Positions 5,093 through 7,542 of a stretch of DNA of 7,542 bases are shown here, piece by piece. How positions within the stretch are numbered: the first letter of the stretch is position 1; the number at the start of each line of letters is the position of its first letter. This stretch comes from Ch67 sp964491665 (GTDB lineage: Bacteria; Pseudomonadota; Gammaproteobacteria; Pseudomonadales; Ketobacteraceae). A model generated the notes under the pieces. It had not been told where the DNA came from and did no database searches. It saw nothing but the letters and a program-made list of their open reading frames with translations. Where the stretch lies: assembly GCA_964491665.1 (NCBI GenBank), contig CAZBII010000207.1, forward strand, positions 1 through 7,542, given 5' to 3'. The translations under genes were made by a program, and so were the position numbers.

Positions 5093-6124
5093 GTGGCGCA
5101 GCGCTGTCTTCAGTCGTTGCAGTCCCTGCAGATCCGCCAGCCCGAAACGCAGCCGGCATGCAGCGGGAAAACAGCGCACCAGAATGCCTTGCTGCGCCAG
5201 CCGGTGCTGCCATTCCTGCGCGGCAAAATCCTTCTGCTGCACACTGGCGAATAGCGGTGTGGCGTGAATGTCGGCGTGCGGAAATGCGCTTTGCAGAATT
5301 CCGAGCAGATGTTCGCTGTGCTGTTGCAGTTGCTGGATGTTGTGCTGCTGCCAGGATGTGTCCTGTAGCGCCCGGGTGGCGATCCACTGCGCGGGATGAC
5401 TGATGGCCCAGGGACCCAGCCGTTCTTGCAGTTGCGCCTGAATGCTGCGATTGCCAAATACAAAACCGGTGCGAATGCCGGCCAGACCGAAAAATTTCCC
5501 CAGCGAACGCAACACAACGATATGACTGTCGTCCTGCAGGTGCGGCAGCAAGGATTGTTCCGGTGTGGCGTCCATGAAGGCTTCATCCAGAATCAGCCAG
5601 CCATTTTTTTGCCGCAGCGATTGCGCCAGAGTCAGCAGTGTTGGCGGTGCGTGATAAAACGCGGCGGGATTGTTGGGATTCAGCACGATCACCACGTCGC
5701 GTGGCTGGATTTCCTCGGCGGCGGGAAGCGTTGCATAGTGCAGCAAAGTGTGGCCGTGAAACTGCCACCAGTAGCGATATTCCTCGTAACATTCCTGCGG
5801 CAGCCAGACGCGGCACGGTCCACCGCTTTCAGCAAACAGCGCCGGCAGTTGCTGGATCGCCCACTGGCTGCCGGGAATGGGCAACGCCGGTTTGCCGTAA
5901 TACTGCTGCCCGGCGTTTTCCAGTGCGCCATCTGCTTCCGGTAAACGTTGCCAGATTTCGGCGGGAACTGCAGGAACCGGCCACATGAATGGCGAGATGC
6001 CGGTGGAAAGATCCAGCCAGTCGGCGCGGGGAATGCCGTAACGCTGGATGGCCGCGTGCAGATTGCCGCCATGCAGGATCGGGCTGTGGTTATTGCTCAT
6101 GTCGCTGTTCATGTCCGTGCTCAT
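5087..6124 (-). CDS. cobC: L-threonine-O-3-phosphate decarboxylase (cobalamin lower-arm linker)
   Basis: A 345-residue fold-type I PLP enzyme, called CobC in Pseudomonas and CobD in Salmonella. It decarboxylates L-threonine phosphate to (R)-1-amino-2-propanol phosphate, the linker between the corrin ring and the nucleotide loop. Visible motifs are HGGN (18-21), the LDLSTGISPF segment (37-46), NPNNP (149-153), the cofactor-binding Asp180 in LILDEAF, and RSLGKFFGLAGIRTGF with the Schiff-base Lys210. Arg327 in RLRFGL is the likely substrate-carboxylate contact. The length is normal. The first ATG overlaps the cobD stop (ATGA, 6124-6121), which indicates translational coupling. In-frame ATGs at codons 5 and 9 are possible alternatives, and the ribosome site is weak. 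The histidinol-phosphate aminotransferase family is related, but the cobD and cobQ neighbours settle the assignment. Confidence 0.92.
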   Translation of the reverse strand: MSTDMNSDMSNNHSPILHGGNLHAAIQRYGIPRADWLDLSTGISPFMWPVPAVPAEIWQRLPEADGALENAGQQYYGKPALPIPGSQWAIQQLPALFAESGGPCRVWLPQECYEEYRYWWQFHGHTLLHYATLPAAEEIQPRDVVIVLNPNNPAAFYHAPPTLLTLAQSLRQKNGWLILDEAFMDATPEQSLLPHLQDDSHIVVLRSLGKFFGLAGIRTGFVFGNRSIQAQLQERLGPWAISHPAQWIATRALQDTSWQQHNIQQLQQHSEHLLGILQSAFPHADIHATPLFASVQQKDFAAQEWQHRLAQQGILVRCFPAACRLRFGLADLQGLQRLKTALRHA

Positions 6125-7056
6125 CCCTGCGCCCCCAGCAATGCAATCGGCACCGCGAGAAACATCAGCAGCAGAAGCAGGATGGCGCGATCCAGCAGAT
6201 GATTGGCGCGCAGGATGTCGTGGGGCTGCGGTGTGTCATGGCCGCCGAAGAAGGGCTTGTCCTGCCACTCGCCGAGATACACCGCCGGGCCGCCCAGCAA
6301 CAGATTCAGCGCGCCGGCGCCGGCACACATCACCGGCCCGCCGTTCGGACTTTTCAGCAGCCGCGCCTGCATTTTCCAGGCGTGCAGCGCCAGACGCACA
6401 TGGCCGGCTGCGGCATACGCACATGCACACAGTCGTGCCGGAATGAAATTCAGCACGTCGTCGATGCGCGCGGCGACACGACCAAAATCATTGAAGCGTT
6501 CGTTGCGATAACCCCACATGGCGTCCAGCGTGTTGGCCAGCCGGAACAGCACGGCACCCGGCGCGCCCAGCAGCGCAAACCAGAACAGCGCGCCGATCAC
6601 GCCGTCGTTGCCATTTTCCAGCACCGATTCAATGGTGGCGCGGGTGCAGCCGGTGGCGTCCAGATTTTTTGTTTCGCGGCTCACCATCATGCCGGTATGA
6701 TGGCGCGCGGCCTCCAGATCCTGCTGCTGCAGCGCGTTCCACACACGCCGGCTGTGATCGAACAGGCTCTTGCGGCCAATCGCCAGATACAGAATTGCCA
6801 CGTCCCACAGGTGGCCGGCGGGGCTGAGCCACAGCAGCAATGCCAGCGCGGTGAGGGGGATGACGGCCAGCGTCCAGGCGAGCATTCCCAGTATTTGCCT
6901 TTGCAGATGGCCGCCGTGATTGAGCAAGGATTCCAGTGCCTGCGCCAGACGGCCGAATCCCACCAGCGGATGCCAGCGGCGCGGCTCCCCCAGCCACTGG
7001 TCCAGCAGCAGCGCCAGCACGATTTTCAGCAGAATGATAAGTAACAGCGTCAGCAC
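6121..7056 (-). CDS. cobD: Adenosylcobinamide-phosphate synthase
   Basis: A 311-residue membrane protein, called CbiB in Salmonella, that attaches aminopropanol (phosphate) to adenosylcobyric acid. Family motifs are LLLDQWLGEPRRWHPLVGFGRLA (17-39), SRETKNLD (126-133), an ES..EN..DGV block (143-153), NTLDAMWGY (175-183), FGRVAARIDD...PAR (191-208) and SPNGG...LGGPAVYLG (236-262). Hydrophobic segments lie at about 2-19, 57-79, 154-171 and 291-309. The start is uncertain. GTG at 7056 is chosen because it places the conserved LLD-x-x-LGEP motif at the usual distance from the N-terminus, and because codons further upstream (CTT, TTG, CTA, CGA) differ from the CTG-rich gene. ATG at 7101 would give 326 residues and overlap the cobQ start. 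Neither start has a good ribosome site. The stop overlaps the cobC start by 4 bases. Confidence 0.9.
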   Translation of the reverse strand: MLTLLLIILLKIVLALLLDQWLGEPRRWHPLVGFGRLAQALESLLNHGGHLQRQILGMLAWTLAVIPLTALALLLWLSPAGHLWDVAILYLAIGRKSLFDHSRRVWNALQQQDLEAARHHTGMMVSRETKNLDATGCTRATIESVLENGNDGVIGALFWFALLGAPGAVLFRLANTLDAMWGYRNERFNDFGRVAARIDDVLNFIPARLCACAYAAAGHVRLALHAWKMQARLLKSPNGGPVMCAGAGALNLLLGGPAVYLGEWQDKPFFGGHDTPQPHDILRANHLLDRAILLLLLMFLAVPIALLGAQG

Positions 7057-7099
7057 GATTCGAACGTCACGCGATAGCAAAAAAGGAAGCGAGTATACC
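7057..7099. promoter_or_regulatory. Short divergent region with the cobQ ribosome site
   Basis: AAGGAAG (7083-7089) lies 10 bases ahead of the cobQ ATG and is a good ribosome site. If cobD starts at 7056, only 43 bases separate the two divergent starts, too few for two full promoters and far too few for a cobalamin riboswitch, which needs about 200 bases. A TATACT hexamer occurs on the minus strand at 7098-7093 but has no clear -35 partner. Any B12-responsive element for these genes would have to lie elsewhere, or the promoters overlap coding sequence. Confidence 0.5.
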
Positions 7100-7542
7100 A
7101 TGGCCGCCACAACCCTCATGGTGCAGGGCACCACGTCCGACGCAGGCAAATCGACTTTGGTTGCGGCGCTGTGCCGGGTGCTGTTCCGCGCCGGCGTGCG
7201 TGTGGTGCCGTTCAAGCCGCAGAACATGGCGCTGAACAGTGCGGTGACGGTGGACGGTGGGGAAATCGGCCGCGCGCAGGCGCTGCAGGCCCAGGCCGCC
7301 GGACTCGATCCGGTGGTGGACATGAATCCGGTGCTGCTGAAACCCACCACAGACATCGGCGCGCAGGTGATCATTCACGGCAAGGCGCGGCACCAGATGA
7401 ACGCGGTGCAATATCACGAGTACAAGGCGCTGGCGATGAATGCCGTGCTGGAGAGTTTCCAGCGTCTGCAACAGCAATATGACGTGATCCTGGTGGAAGG
7501 TGCCGGCAGTCCGGCGGAGATCAATCTGCGCGACCGCGACAT
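7100..7542 (+). CDS. cobQ: Cobyric acid synthase, N-terminal part (partial)
   Basis: The first 147 residues of CobQ (CbiP in Salmonella), a cytoplasmic ATP- and glutamine-dependent amidase that amidates four side chains of adenosylcobyrinic acid a,c-diamide to give adenosylcobyric acid. The N-terminal dethiobiotin-synthetase-like ATPase domain is clear: a P-loop in MVQGTTSDAGKST (7-19), PFKPQNMALNS (37-47), the GGEIGRAQALQA segment, then VEGAGSPAEINLRD near the edge. The C-terminal glutaminase domain lies beyond the window; the family is usually about 480-490 residues. The start at 7100 is supported by AAGGAAG at 7083-7089 and by the usual short lead before MVQGTTSDAGKS. The first in-frame alternative is ATG 7118. 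The gene is divergent from cobD-cobC, and its product is the substrate of CobD. Confidence 0.95.
   Translation, partial: MAATTLMVQGTTSDAGKSTLVAALCRVLFRAGVRVVPFKPQNMALNSAVTVDGGEIGRAQALQAQAAGLDPVVDMNPVLLKPTTDIGAQVIIHGKARHQMNAVQYHEYKALAMNAVLESFQRLQQQYDVILVEGAGSPAEINLRDRD

Noticed and set aside
5989..7044. Plus-strand open frame of 351 codons opposite cobD and the start of cobC
   Set aside because: It is antisense to genes with clear family motifs, and its Gln/Arg/His-rich translation resembles no protein family I know.
7020..7100. Cobalamin riboswitch for cobQ or cobD
   Set aside because: The space between the divergent starts is far too short and no B12-box-like sequence was seen.
7057..7374. 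Upstream extension of cobD to 7374 (417 codons)
   Set aside because: The added N-terminus is antisense to the conserved P-loop region of cobQ and lacks family similarity.

Overview
The window looks like chromosomal DNA from a GC-rich, free-living gammaproteobacterium, possibly from the Pseudomonas or Cellvibrio side of the class. The clues are an E1p-type pyruvate dehydrogenase with a two-lipoyl-domain AceF, a small DUF6316-like protein (a family I associate with such bacteria), a 7TMR-DISM diguanylate cyclase, and Pseudomonas-style cobC/cobD/cobQ genes. No genus can be named from sequence alone. I see no tRNA, rRNA, CRISPR array, insertion sequence or integrase.

Layout, left to right. Positions 1-1822 hold the end of aceE and the complete aceF, an operon for two subunits of the pyruvate dehydrogenase complex. 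Positions 1850-2350 (minus strand) encode a 166-residue protein that resembles small phage-type muralytic (SLT-like) proteins from memory, but has Gln where those proteins carry the presumed catalytic Glu. Positions 2351-3070 are mostly non-coding. They hold a 64-codon DUF6316-like gene (minus, 2583-2777), a perfect 8-bp hairpin at 2545-2565, and a short inverted repeat around a -10-like hexamer at 3013-3030. Positions 3071-5065 (plus) encode a membrane diguanylate cyclase with a periplasmic sensor, seven transmembrane helices, a coiled coil and a GGEEF cyclase domain with an intact inhibitory site.

From 5087 to the end lies part of a cobalamin locus. cobC and cobD, on the minus strand, overlap by 4 bases (ATGA) with cobD upstream. 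cobQ is divergent on the plus strand and cut by the window edge. CobQ makes adenosylcobyric acid, CobC makes aminopropanol phosphate from threonine phosphate, and CobD joins the two products, so the three genes cover the lower-arm attachment step of B12 synthesis.

Both convergent junctions (aceF/1850 gene and cyclase/cobC) carry a stem-loop that includes stop codons; neither has a good U-tract. Nothing here amounts to a clearly new multi-gene system. The best leads are the muralytic-like protein with the altered active site, the structured DNA next to it, the inverted repeat ahead of the cyclase, and the cobD/cobQ start region, where ATG codons overlap on opposite strands.
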